Assembly (NCBI GenBank): GCA_037953625.1
Contig: CM075651.1
Coordinates: forward strand, 103,851,001-103,915,000
DNA: 64,000 bases
Origin: Crotalaria pallida
Taxonomy: Eukaryota; Streptophyta; Magnoliopsida; Fabales; Fabaceae
Reading direction: 5' to 3'
Part shown: in pieces, positions 1 to 10,620 of the stretch
Layout: the number at the start of each line of letters is the position of its first letter
How positions within the stretch are numbered: position 1 is the stretch's first letter
Position numbers and translations under genes: made by a program
The notes under the pieces: generated by a model
Databases searched by the model: none
What the model saw: only the letters and a program-made list of their open reading frames with translations
What the model was told of the DNA's origin: nothing

Positions 1-151
1 AATGTGTATTAGGACTTATAAGAACCATTAGAATGATCCTAAACAATGCTTGAGTCCCCAAGGGACGTAGAGGGTCTAGCATGAGTCCTTGGAGGTTCTA
101 ACAAGTGTAGAATGGTTAAAAGAGTATTCTAAAGGCTTATAATTGTCTAGG
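1..151 (+). repeat. Reference monomer, type A
   Basis: A type A unit, about 61 G/C of 151. Landmarks: TTAGGAC at 9-15, TAGAATG at 29-35, TCCTAAAC at 37-44, CTTGAGTCCCC at 49-59, the only CpG at 66-67 in GGGACGTAG, GGGTCTAGC at 72-80, GAGTCCTTGG at 83-92, and a second TAGAATG at 108-114. The bases after ATTCTAA (126-132) carry the local variant TTATAAT instead of the commoner TTAGAAT. The phase is arbitrary and was set by the window start. Confidence 0.93.
58..92 (+). repeat. Imperfect dyad, middle of monomer
   Basis: CCAAGG-G-AC at 58-66 can pair with GTCCTTGG at 85-92, with one bulged G and an 18-base loop. It is conserved in all three monomer types, since the flanks CCCCAAGGGAC and GAGTCCTTGG hardly vary. 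Variants with GAGTCCGTGG (for example near 535-545) weaken it by one pair. A role in DNA extrusion or transcript folding is inference. Confidence 0.7.
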
Positions 152-302
152 AATGTGTATTAGGACTTATAATAACCATTAGAATGATCCTAAACATTGC
201 ATGGTACCCCAAGGGACGTAGAGGGTGTAGCATGAGTCCTTGGAGGTTCTAACAAGTGTAAAATGGTTAAGAGAGTATTCTAAAGGCCTAGAATGGTCTA
301 GG
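152..302 (+). repeat. Mosaic A/B monomer
   Basis: Begins with the type A TTAGGACTTA and changes within about 10 bases to the type B ATAATAACC, ending with the type B TTGCATGGTACC half. This form recurs through the array (for example 3,833-3,983 and 50,123-50,273). It is best read as an old exchange or conversion product that became an HOR member. Confidence 0.8.
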
Positions 303-604
303 AATGTGTATTAGGACTTATAAGAACCATTAGAATGATCCTAAACAATGCTTGAATCCCCAAGGGACGTAGAGGGTGTAGCATGAGTCCTTGGAGGTTC
401 TAACACGTGTAGAAAGGTTAAGAAAGTATTCTAAAGGCTTAGAATGTTCTAGGAATGTGTATTTGTACTTATAATAACCATTAGAATGATCCTAAACATT
501 GCATGGTAGCCCAAGGGACGTAGAGGATGTAGCATGAGTCCGTGGAGGTTCTAACAAGTGTAGAATGGTTAAGATAGTATTCTAAAGGTGTAGAATGGTC
601 TAGG

Positions 605-755
605 AATGTGTATTAGGACCTATAAGAACAATTAGAAAGATCCTAAACAATGCTTGAGTCCCCAAGGGACGTAGAGGGTGTAGCATGAGTCCTTGGAGGT
701 TCTAACAAGTGTAGAATGGTTAAGAGAGTATTCTAAAGGCTTAGAATGGTCTAGG
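605..755 (+). repeat. Reference monomer, type C
   Basis: Differs from type A by GGACCTATAAGAACAA in place of GGACTTATAAGAACC, by AAAGATCC in place of AATGATCC, and by GGGTGTAGC in place of GGGTCTAGC. The downstream half shares CTTGAGTCC with type A. Type C units often precede type B units, and in many HORs they follow a unit ending in AAAGGTGTAGAATGG. Confidence 0.88.
730..747 (+). repeat. Perfect 7-bp dyad near monomer end
   Basis: ATTCTAA at 730-736 and TTAGAAT at 741-747 are exact reverse complements around a 4-base loop AGGC. The same dyad occurs in most monomers with ATTCTAAAGGCTTAGAAT. AAAGGCCTAGAAT and AAAGGTGTAGAAT variants shorten the arms to 6 bp (ATTCTA/TAGAAT) and enlarge the loop. 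The CTTATAAT variant breaks one pair. Confidence 0.8.
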
Positions 756-1065
756 AATGTGTATTAGGACCAATAAGAACAGTTAGAAAGATCCTAAACA
801 ATGCTTGAGTCCCCAAGGGACGTAGAGGGTGTAGCATGAGTCCTTGGAGGTTCTTACAAGTGTAGAATGGTTACGATAGTATTCTAAAGGTGTAGAATGG
901 TCTAGGAATGTGTATTAGGACCTATAAGAACAATTAGAAAGATCCTAAACAATGCTTGAGTCCCCAAGGGACGTAAAGGGTGTTGCATGAGTCCTTGGAG
1001 GTTCTAACAAGTGTAGAATGGTTAAGAAAGTATTCTAAAGGCTTAGAATGTTCTAGGAATGTGTA

Positions 1066-1103
1066 TTTGTACTTTTAATAACCATTTGTACTTATAATAA
1101 CCA
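1066..1103 (+). repeat. 19-bp duplication, early variant
   Basis: First half reads TTTGTACTTTTAATAACCA, a variant shared only with 5823-5860. Confidence 0.92.
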
Positions 1104-1378
1104 TTAGAATGATCCTAAACATTGCATGGTACCCCAAGGGACGTAGAGGGTGTAGCATGAGTCCTTGGAGGTTCTAACAAGTGTAGAATGGTTAAGAAAG
1201 TATTCTAAAGCCTTAGAATGTTCTAGGAATGTGTATTTGTACTTATAATAAACATTAGAATGATCCTAAACATTGCATGGTACCCCAAGGGACGTAGAGG
1301 GTGTAGCATGAGTCCTTGGAGATTCTAACAAGTGTAGAATGGTGAAGAAAGTATTCTAAAGGCTTAGAATGTTCTAGG

Positions 1379-1529
1379 AATGTGTATTTGTACTTATAAT
1401 AACCATTAGAATGATCCTAAACATTGCATGGTACCCCAAGGGACGTAGAGGGTGTAGCATGAGTCCTTGGAGATTCTAACAAGTGTAGAATGGTTAAGAG
1501 AGTATTCTAAAGGCTTAGAATGGTCTAGG
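1379..1529 (+). repeat. Reference monomer, type B (KpnI type)
   Basis: Carries TTTGTACTTATAATAACC near the start, then TTGCATGGTACC in place of AATGCTTGAGTCC, then GGGTGTAGC and usually GGAGATTCTAAC. GGTACC is a KpnI site absent from types A and C, so KpnI would cut the array mainly at B units. All 31 complete 19-bp duplications sit in units of this type. Confidence 0.9.
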
Positions 1530-2605
1530 AATGTGTATTAGGACTTATAAGAACCATTAGAATGATCCTAAACAATGCTTGAGTCCCCAAGGGACGTAGA
1601 GGGTCTTGCATGAGTCCTTGGAGGTTCTAACAAGTGTAGAATGGTTAAGAGAGTATTCTAAAGGCTTATAATTGTCTAGGAATGTGTATTAGGACTTATA
1701 ATAACCATTAGAATGATCCTAAACATTGCATGGTACCCCAAGGGACGTAGAGGGTGTAGCATGAGTCCTTGGAGGTTCTAACAAGTGTAGAATGGTTAAG
1801 AGAGTATTCTAAAGGCCTAGAATGGTCTAGGAATGTGTATTAGGACTTATAAGAACCATTAGAATGATCCTAAACAATGCTTGAGTCCCCAAGGGACGTA
1901 GAGGGTGTAGCATGAGTCCTTGGAGGTTCTAACACGTGTAGAAAGGTTAAGAAAGTATTCTAAAGGCTTAGAATGTTCTAGGAATGTGTATTTGTACTTA
2001 TAATAACCATTAGAATGATCCTAAACATTGCATGGTACCCCAAGGGACGTAGAGGGTATAGCATGAGTCCGTGGAGGTTCTAACAAGTGTAGAATAGTTA
2101 AGATAGTATTCTAAAGGTGTAGAATGGTCTAGGAATGTGTATTAGGACCTATAAGAACAATTAGAAAGATCCTAAACAATGCTTGAGTCCCCAAGGGACG
2201 TAGAGGGTGTAGCATGAGTCCTTGGAGGTTCTAACAAGTGTAGAATGGTTAAGAAAGTATTCTAAAGGCTTAGAATGTTCTAGGAATGTGTATTTGTACT
2301 TATAATAACCATTTGTACTTAGAATAACCATTAGAATGATCCTAAACAATTCTTGAGTCCCCAAGGGACGTAGAGGGTCTAGCATGAGTCCTTGGAGATT
2401 CTAACAAGTGTAGAATGGTGAAGAAAGTATTCTAAAGGCTTAGAATGTTCTAGGAATGTGTATTTGTACTTATAATAACCATTAGAATGATCCTAAACAT
2501 TGCATGGTACCCCAAGGGACGTAGAGGGTGTAGCATGAGTCCTTGGAGATTCTAACAAGTGTAGAATGGTTAAGAGAGTATTCTAAAGGCTTAGAATGGT
2601 CTAGG
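1530..2605 (+). repeat. 1,076-bp HOR copy 1
   Basis: Seven monomers with one 19-bp duplication at 2293-2330. It starts with a type A unit carrying GGTCTTGCATG. Confidence 0.87.
2293..2330 (+). repeat. 19-bp duplication
   Basis: Second half has AGAATAACCA instead of ATAATAACCA. This lineage is limited to the three 1,076-bp HOR copies. It is followed by AATTCTTGAG. Confidence 0.92.
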
Positions 2606-3681
2606 AATGTGTATTAGGACTTATAAGAACCATTAGAATGATCCTAAACAATGCTTGAGTCCCCAAGGGACGTAGAGGGTCTAGCATGAGTCCTTGGAGG
2701 TTCTAACAAGTGTAGAATGGTTAAAAGAGTATTCTAAAGGCTTATAATTGTCTAGGAATGTGTATTAGGACTTATAATAACCATTAGAATGATCCTAAAC
2801 ATTGCATGGTACCCCAAGGGACGTAGAGGGTGTAGCATGAGTCCTTGGAGGTTCTAACAAGTGTAAAATGGTTAAGAGAGTATTCTAAAGGCCTAGAATG
2901 GTCTAGGAATGTGTATTAGGACTTATAAGAACCATTAGAATGATCCTAAACAATGCTTGAGTCCCCAAGGGACGTAGAGGGTGTAGCATGAGTCCTTGGA
3001 GGTTCTAACACGTGTAGAAAGGTTAAGAAAGTATTCTAAAGGCTTAGAATGTTCTAGGAATGTGTATTTGTACTTATAATAACCATTAGAATGATCCTAA
3101 ACATTGCATGGTACCCCAAGGGACGTAGAGGGTATAGCATGAGTCCGTGGAGGTTCTAACAAGTGTAGAATAGTTAAGATAGTATTCTAAAGGTGTAGAA
3201 TGGTCTAGGAATGTGTATTAGGACCTATAAGAACAATTAGAAAGATCCTAAACAATGCTTGAGTCCCCAAGGGACGTAGAGGGTGTAGCATGAGTCCTTG
3301 GAGGTTCTAACAAGTGTAGAATGGTTAAGAAAGTATTCTAAAGGCTTAGAATGTTCTAGGAATGTGTATTTGTACTTATAATAACCATTTGTACTTAGAA
3401 TAACCATTAGAATGATCCTAAACAATTCTTGAGTCCCCAAGGGACGTAGAGGGTGTAGCATGAGTCCTTGGAGATTCTAACAAGTGTAGAATGGTGAAGA
3501 AAGTATTCTAAAGGCTTAGAATGTTCTAGGAATGTGTATTTGTACTTATAATAACCATTAGAATGATCCTAAACATTGCATGGTACCCCAAGGGACGTAG
3601 AGGGTGTAGCATGAGTCCTTGGAGATTCTAACAAGTGTAGAATGGTTAAGAGAGTATTCTAAAGGCTTAGAATGGTCTAGG
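2606..3681 (+). repeat. 1,076-bp HOR copy 2
   Basis: Same order as copy 1. It differs in the first unit (GGTCTAGC and GTTAAAAGAG) and in a few single bases, so adjacent copies alternate. The 19-bp duplication is at 3369-3406. Confidence 0.87.
3369..3406 (+). repeat. 19-bp duplication
   Basis: AGAATAACCA lineage, 1,076 bp after the previous one. Confidence 0.92.
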
Positions 3682-4757
3682 AATGTGTATTAGGACTTAT
3701 AAGAACCATTAGAATGATCCTAAACAATGCTTGAGTCCCCAAGGGACGTAGAGGGTCTTGCATGAGTCCTTGGAGGTTCTAACAAGTGTAGAATGGTTAA
3801 GAGAGTATTCTAAAGGCTTATAATTGTCTAGGAATGTGTATTAGGACTTATAATAACCATTAGAATGATCCTAAACATTGCATGGTACCCCAAGGGACGT
3901 AGAGGGTGTAGCATGAGTCCTTGGAGGTTCTAACAAGTGTAGAATGGTTAAGAGAGTATTCTAAAGGCCTAGAATGGTCTAGGAATGTGTATTAGGACTT
4001 ATAAGAACCATTAGAATGATCCTAAACAATGCTTGAGTCCCCAAGGGACGTAGAGGGTGTAGCATGAGTCCTTGGAGGTTCTAACACGTGTAGAAAGGTT
4101 AAGAAAGTATTCTAAAGGCTTAGAATGTTCTAGGAATGTGTATTTGTACTTATAATAACCATTAGAATGATCCTAAACATTGCATGGTACCCCAAGGGAC
4201 GTAGAGGGTATAGCATGAGTCCGTGGAGGTTCTAACAAGTGTAGAATAGTTAAGATAGTATTCTAAAGGTGTAGAATGGTCTAGGAATGTGTATTAGGAC
4301 CTATAAGAACAATTAGAAAGATCCTAAACAATGCTTGAGTCCCCAAGGGACGTAGAGGGTGTAGCATGAGTCCTTGGAGGTTCTAACAAGTGTAGAATGG
4401 TTAAGAAAGTATTCTAAAGGCTTAGAATGTTCTAGGAATGTGTATTTGTACTTATAATAACCATTTGTACTTAGAATAACCATTAGAATGATCCTAAACA
4501 ATTCTTGAGTCCCCAAGGGACGTAGAGGGTCTAGCATGAGTCCTTGGAGGTTCTAACAAGTGTAGAATGGTTAAGAGAGTATTCTAAAGACTTAGAATGG
4601 TCTAGGAATGTGTATTTGTACTTATAATAACCATTAGAATGATCCTAAACATTGCATGGTACCCCAAGGGACGTAGAGGGTGTAGCATGAGTCCTTGGAG
4701 ATTCTAACAAGTGTAGAATGGTTAAGAGAGTATTCTAAAGGCTTAGAATGGTCTAGG
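3682..4757 (+). repeat. 1,076-bp HOR copy 3
   Basis: Returns to the GGTCTTGCATG form of copy 1. It departs near the end (CTTGGAGGTTCTAAC and AAAGACTTAG after 4,540), where it resembles units found again at 9.2 and 10.7 kb. The 19-bp duplication is at 4445-4482. Confidence 0.85.
4445..4482 (+). repeat. 19-bp duplication
   Basis: Third and last member of the AGAATAACCA lineage. Confidence 0.92.
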
Positions 4758-6872
4758 AATGTGTATTAGGACTTATAAGAACCATTAGAATGATCCTAAA
4801 CAATGCTTGAGTCCCCAAGGGACGTAGAGGGTCTAGCATGAGTCCTTGGAGGTTCTAACAAGTGTAGAATGGTTAAAAGAGTATTCTAAAGGCTTATAAT
4901 TGTCTAGGAATGTGTATTAGGACTTATAATAACCATTAGAATGATCCTAAACATTGCATGGTACCCCAAGGGACGTAGAGGGTGTAGCATGAGTCCTTGG
5001 AGGTTCTAACAAGTGTAAAATGGTTAAGAGAGTATTCTAAAGGCCTAGAATGGTCTAGGAATGTGTATTAGGACTTATAAGAACCATTAGAATGATCCTA
5101 AACAATGCTTGAGTCCCCAAGGGACGTAGAGGGTGTAGCATGAGTCCTTGGAGGTTCTAACACGTGTAGAAAGGTTAAGAAAGTATTCTAAAGGCTTAGA
5201 ATGTTCTAGGAATGTGTATTTGTACTTATAATAACCATTAGAATGATCCTAAACATTGCATGGTAGCCCAAGGGACGTAGAGGATGTAGCATGAGTCCGT
5301 GGAGGTTCTAACAAGTGTAGAATGGTTAAGATAGTATTCTAAAGGTGTAGAATGGTCTAGGAATGTGTATTAGGACCTATAAGAACAATTAGAAAGATCC
5401 TAAACAATGCTTGAGTCCCCAAGGGACGTAGAGGGTGTAGCATGAGTCCTTGGAGGTTCTAACAAGTGTAGAATGGTTAAGAGAGTATTCTAAAGGCTTA
5501 GAATGGTCTAGGAATGTGTATTAGGACCTATAAGAACAGTTAGAAAGATCCTAAACAATGCTGGAGTCCCCAAGGGACGTAGAGGGTGTAGCATGAGTCC
5601 TTGGAGGTTCTAACAAGTGTAGAATGGTTACGATAGTATTCTAAAGGTGTAGAATGGTCTAGGAATGTGTATTAGGACCTATAAGAACAATTAGAAAGAT
5701 CCTAAACAATGCTTGAGTCCCCAAGGGACGTAGAGGGTGTTGCATGAGTCCTTGGAGGTTCTAACAAGTGTAGAATGGTTAAGAAAGTATTCTAAAGGCT
5801 TAGAATGTTCTAGGAATGTGTATTTGTACTTTTAATAACCATTTGTACTTATAATAACCATTAGAATGATCCTAAACATTGCATGGTACCCCAAGGGACG
5901 TAGAGGGTGTAGCATGAGTCCTTGGAGGTTCTAACAAGTGTAGAATGGTTAAGAAAGTATTCTAAAGCCTTAGAATGTTCTAGGAATGTGTATTTGTACT
6001 TATAATAAACATTAGAATGATCCTAAACATTGCATGGTACCCCAAGGGACGTAGAGGGTGTAGCATGAGTCCTTGGAGATTCTAACAAGTGTAGAATGGT
6101 GAAGAAAGTATTCTAAAGGCTTAGAATGTTCTAGGAATGTGTATTTGTACTTATAATAACCATTAGAATGATCCTAAACATTGCATGGTACCCCAAGGGA
6201 CGTAGAGGGTGTAGCATGAGTCCTTGGAGATTCTAACAAGTGTAGAATGGTTAAGAGAGTATTCTAAAGGCTTAGAATGGTCTAGGAATGTGTATTAGGA
6301 CTTATAAGAACCATTAGAATGATCCTAAACAATGCTTGAGTCCCCAAGGGACGTAGAGGGTCTTGCATGAGTCCTTGGAGGTTCTAACAAGTGTAGAATG
6401 GTTAAGAGAGTATTCTAAAGGCTTATAATTGTCTAGGAATGTGTATTAGGACTTATAATAACCATTAGAATGATCCTAAACATTGCATGGTACCCCAAGG
6501 GACGTAGAGGGTGTAGCATGAGTCCTTGGAGGTTCTAACAAGTGTAGAATGGTTAAGAGAGTATTCTAAAGGCCTAGAATGGTCTAGGAATGTGTATTAG
6601 GACTTATAAGAACCATTAGAATGATCCTAAACAATGCTTGAGTCCCCAAGGGACGTAGAGGGTGTAGCATGAGTCCTTGGAGGTTCTAACACGTGTAGAA
6701 AGGTTAAGAAAGTATTCTAAAGGCTTAGAATGTTCTAGGAATGTGTATTTGTACTTATAATAACCATTAGAATGATCCTAAACATTGCATGGTACCCCAA
6801 GGGACGTAGAGGGTATAGCATGAGTCCGTGGAGGTTCTAACAAGTGTAGAATAGTTAAGATAGTATTCTAAA
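4758..6872 (+). repeat. 4,757-bp long-range repeat, copy 2
   Basis: Matches 1-2,115 with few differences, for example GCTGGAGTCC near 5,562 where copy 1 has GCTTGAGTCC. The match stops at a switch from AAAGGTGTAG to AAAGGCCTAG, where a local dimer duplication begins. Confidence 0.85.
5823..5860 (+). repeat. 19-bp duplication, early variant
   Basis: Partner of 1066-1103 at 4,757 bp, with the same ACTTTTAATAACCA first half. Confidence 0.92.
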
Positions 6873-7174
6873 GGCCTAGAATGGTCTAGGAATGTGTATT
6901 AGGACTTATAAGAACCATTAGAATGATCCTAAACAATGCTTGAGTCCCCAAGGGACGTAGAGGGTGTAGCATGAGTCCTTGGAGGTTCTAACACGTGTAG
7001 AAAGGTTAAGAAAGTATTCTAAAGGCTTAGAATGTTCTAGGAATGTGTATTTGTACTTATAATAACCATTAGAATGATCCTAAACATTGCATGGTACCCC
7101 AAGGGACGTAGAGGGTATAGCATGAGTCCGTGGAGGTTCTAACAAGTGTAGAATAGTTAAGATAGTATTCTAAA
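6571..7174 (+). repeat. 302-bp dimer duplicated in tandem
   Basis: GGCCTAGAATGG at 6571 and 6873, and the following CACGTGTAGAAAGG and GGGTATAGCATGAGTCCG marks, repeat exactly 302 bp apart. This is a recent-looking two-monomer duplication at the edge of domain 1. Confidence 0.85.
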
Positions 7175-9549
7175 GGTGTAGAATGGTCTAGGAATGTGTA
7201 TTAGGACCTATAAGAACAATTAGAAAGATCCTAAACAATGCTTGAGTCCCCAAGGGACGTAGAGGGTGTAGCATGAGTCCTTGGAGGTTCTAACAAGTGT
7301 AGAATGGTTAAGAAAGTATTCTAAAGGCTTAGAATGTTCTAGGAATGTGTATTTGTACTTATAATAACCATTAGAATGATCCTAAACATTGCATGGTACC
7401 CCAAGGGACGTAGAGGGTGTAGCATGAGTCCTTGGAGGTTCAAACAAGTGTAGAATGGTTAAGAAAGTATTCTAAAGGCTTAGAATGTTCTAGGAATGTA
7501 TATTTGTACTTATAATAACCATTAGAAAGATCCTAAACAATGCTTGAGTCCCCAACGGACGTAGAGGGTGTAGCATGAGTCCTTGGAGGTTCTAACAAGT
7601 GTAGAATGGTTAAGAGAGTATTCTAAAGACTTAGAATGGTCTAGGAATGTGTATTTGTACTTATAAGAACCATTAGAATGATCCTAAACATTGCATGGTA
7701 CCCCAAGGGACGTAGAGGGTGTAGCATGAGTCCTTGGAGATTCTAACAAGTGTAGAATGGTTAAGAGAGTATTCTAAAGGCTTAGAATGGTCTAGGAATG
7801 TGTATTAGGACTTATAAGAACCATTAGAATTATCCTAAACAATGCTTGAGTCCCCAAGGGATGTAGAGGGTCTAGCATGAGTCCTTTGAGGTTTTAACAA
7901 GTGTAGAATGGTTAAGAGAGTATTCTAAAGGCTTAGAATGGTCTAGGAATGTGTATTAGGACTTCTAAGAACCATTAGAATGATCCTAAACAATGCTTGA
8001 GTCCCCAAGGGACGTAGAGGGTCTAGCATGAGTCCTTGGAGGTTCTAACAAGTGTAGAATGGTTAAGAGAGTATTCTAAAGGCTTAGAATGGTCTAGGAA
8101 TGTGTATTAGGACATATAAGAACCATTAGAATTATCCTAAACAATGCTTGAGTCCCCAAGGGATGTAGAGGGTCTAGCATGTGTCCTTGGAGGTTTTAAC
8201 AAGTGTAGAATGGTTAAGAGAGTATTCTAAAGGCTTAGAATGGTCTAGGAATGTGTATTAGGACTTATAAGAACCATTAGAATGATCCTAAACAATGCTT
8301 GAGTCCCCAAGGGACGTAGAGGGTCTAGCATGAGTCCTTGGATGTTCTAACAAGTGTAGAATGGTTAAGAGAGTATTCTAAAGGCTTAGAATGGTCTAGG
8401 AATGTGTATTACGACCTATAAGAACAATTAGATAGATCCTAAACAATGCTTGAGTCCCCAAGGGACGTAGAGGGTGTAGCATGAGTCCTTGGAGGTTCTA
8501 ACAAGTGTAGAATGGTTAAGAAAGTATTCTAAAGGCTTAGAATGTTCTAGGAAAGTGTATTTGTACTTATAATAACCATTAAAATGATCCTAAGCATTGC
8601 ACGGTACCCCAAGGGACGTAGAGGGTGTAGCATGAGTCCGTGGAGGTTCTAACAAGTGTAGAATGGTTAAAATAGTATTCTAAAGGTGTAGAATGGTCTA
8701 GGAATGTGTATTAGGACCTATAAGAACAACTAGAAAGATCATAAACAATGCTTGAGTCCCCAAGGGACGTAGAGGGTGTAGCATGAGTCCTTGGAGGTTC
8801 TAACAAGTGTAGAATGGTTAAGAAAGTATTCTAAAGGCTTAGAATGTTCTAGGAATGTGTATTTGTACTTATAATAACCATTAAAATGATCCTAAACATT
8901 GCATGGTACCCCAAGGGACGTAGAGGGTGTAGCATGAGTCCTTGGAGATTCTAACAAGTGTAGAATGGTGAAGAAAGTATTCTAAAGGCTTAGAATGTTC
9001 TAGGAATGTGTATTTGTACTTATAATAACCATTAGAATGATCCTAAACATTGCATGGTACCCCAAGGACGTAGAGGGTGTAGCATGAGTCCTTGGAGATT
9101 CTAACAAGTGTAGAATGGTTAAGAGAGTATTCTAAAGGCCTAGAATGGTCTAGGAATGTGTATTAGGACTTATAAGAACCATTAGAATGATCCTAAACAA
9201 TTCTTGAGTCCCCAAGGGACGTAGAGGGTCTAGCATGAGTCCTTGGAGGTTCTAACAAGTGTAGAATGGTTAAGAGAGTATTCTAAAGACTTAGAATGGT
9301 CTAGGAATGTGTATTTGTACTTATAATAACCATTAGAATGATCCTAAACATTGCATGGTACCCCAAGGGACGTAGAGGGTGTAGCATCAGTCCTTGGAGG
9401 TTCTAACACGTGTAGAAAGGTTAAGAAAGTATTCTAAAGGCTAAGAATGGTCTAGGAATGTGTATTAGGACTTATAATAACCATTAGAATGATCCTAAAC
9501 ATTGCATGGTACCCCAAGGGACGTAGAGGGTGTAGCATGAGTCCTTGGA

Positions 9550-10620
9550 GGTTCTAACAAGTGTAGAATGGTTAAGAAAGTATTCTAAAGGCTTAGAATG
9601 TTCTAGGAATGTATATTTGTACTTATAATAACCATTAGAAAGATCCTAAACAATGCTTGAGTCCCCAAGGGACGTAGAGGGTGTAGCATGAGTCCTTGGA
9701 GGTTCTAACAAGTGTAGAATGGTTAAGAGAGTATTCTAAAGACTTAGAATGGTCTAGGAATGTGTATTTGTACTTATAAGAACCATTAGAATGATCCTAA
9801 ACATTGCATGGTACCCCAAGGGACGTAGAGGGTGTAGCATGAGTCCTTGGAGATTCTAACAAGTGTAGAATGGTTAAGAGAGTATTCTAAAGGCTTAGAA
9901 TGGTCTAGGAATGTGTATTAGGACTTATAAGAACCATTAGAATTATCCTAAACAATGCTTGAGTCCCCAAGGGATGTAGAGGGTCTAGCATGAGTCCTTG
10001 GAGGTTTTAACAAGTGTAGAATGGTTAAGAGAGTATTCTAAAGGCTTAGAATGGTCTAGGAATGTGTATTAGGACTTCTAAGAACCATTAGAATGATCCT
10101 AAACAATGCTTGAGTCCCCAAGGGACGTAGAGGGTCTAGCATGAGTCCTTGGAGGTTCTAACAAGTGTAGAATGGTTAAGAAAGTATTCTAAAGGCTTAG
10201 AATGTTCTAGGAATGTGTATTAGGACTTATAATAACCATTAGAATGATCCTAAACATTGCATGGTACCCCAAGGGACGTAGAGGGTGTAGCATGAGTCCT
10301 TGGAGATTCTAACAAGTGTAGAATGGTTAAGAGAGTATTCTAAAGGCTTAGAATGGTCTAGGAATGTGTATTAGGACTTATAAGAACCATTAGAACGATC
10401 CTAAACAATGCTTGAGTCCCCAAGGGACGTAGAGGGTCTAGCATGAGTCCTTGGATGTTCTAACAAGTGTAGAATGGTTAAGAGAGTATTCTAAAGGCTT
10501 AGAATGGTCTAGGAATGTGTATTAGGACTTATAAAAACAATTAGAAAGATCCTAAACAATGCTTGAGTCCCCAAGGGACGTAGAGGGTGTAGCATGAGTC
10601 CTTGGAGGTTCTAACAAGTG
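9550..10620 (+). repeat. 3,189-bp repeat, copy 1
   Basis: Shares GGAATGTATATTTG (9,608 region) and the rare AACGATCC (10,395) with a segment 3,189 bp downstream. 3,189 = 21 x 151 + 19 - 1. The match ends near 10,620. Confidence 0.75.

Larger units (their letters stand above)
1..2115 (+). repeat. 4,757-bp long-range repeat, copy 1
   Basis: Near-identical to 4,758-6,872. Shared rare marks are TAGCCC at 507 (5,264 in the other copy) followed by AGAGGATGTAGC, and the first half TTTGTACTTTTAATAACCA of the 19-bp duplication at 1066. 4,757 = 31 x 151 + 4 x 19. Confidence 0.85.
1..7192 (+). repeat. Domain 1: nested 1,076-bp HOR
   Basis: Built mainly of 7-mers with one 19-bp duplication (7 x 151 + 19 = 1,076). 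Private markers are CTTATAATTGTCTAGG, GGGTATAGCATG and CACGTGTAGAAAGG. The paired variants GGTCTT (1602, 3754, 6359) and GTTAAAAGAG (116, 2721, 4873) are spaced 2,152 and 2,605 in opposite order. This shows a second level (2 x 1,076, or that plus three monomers) and a third level of 4,757. The border with the next domain is approximate. Confidence 0.85.

Noticed and set aside
37..44. CCTAAAC in every monomer, a permutation of the plant telomere heptamer
   Set aside because: Only one copy per 151 bp, preceded by T or another non-telomeric base, and never in tandem. Likely chance; no telomeric or telobox array is present.
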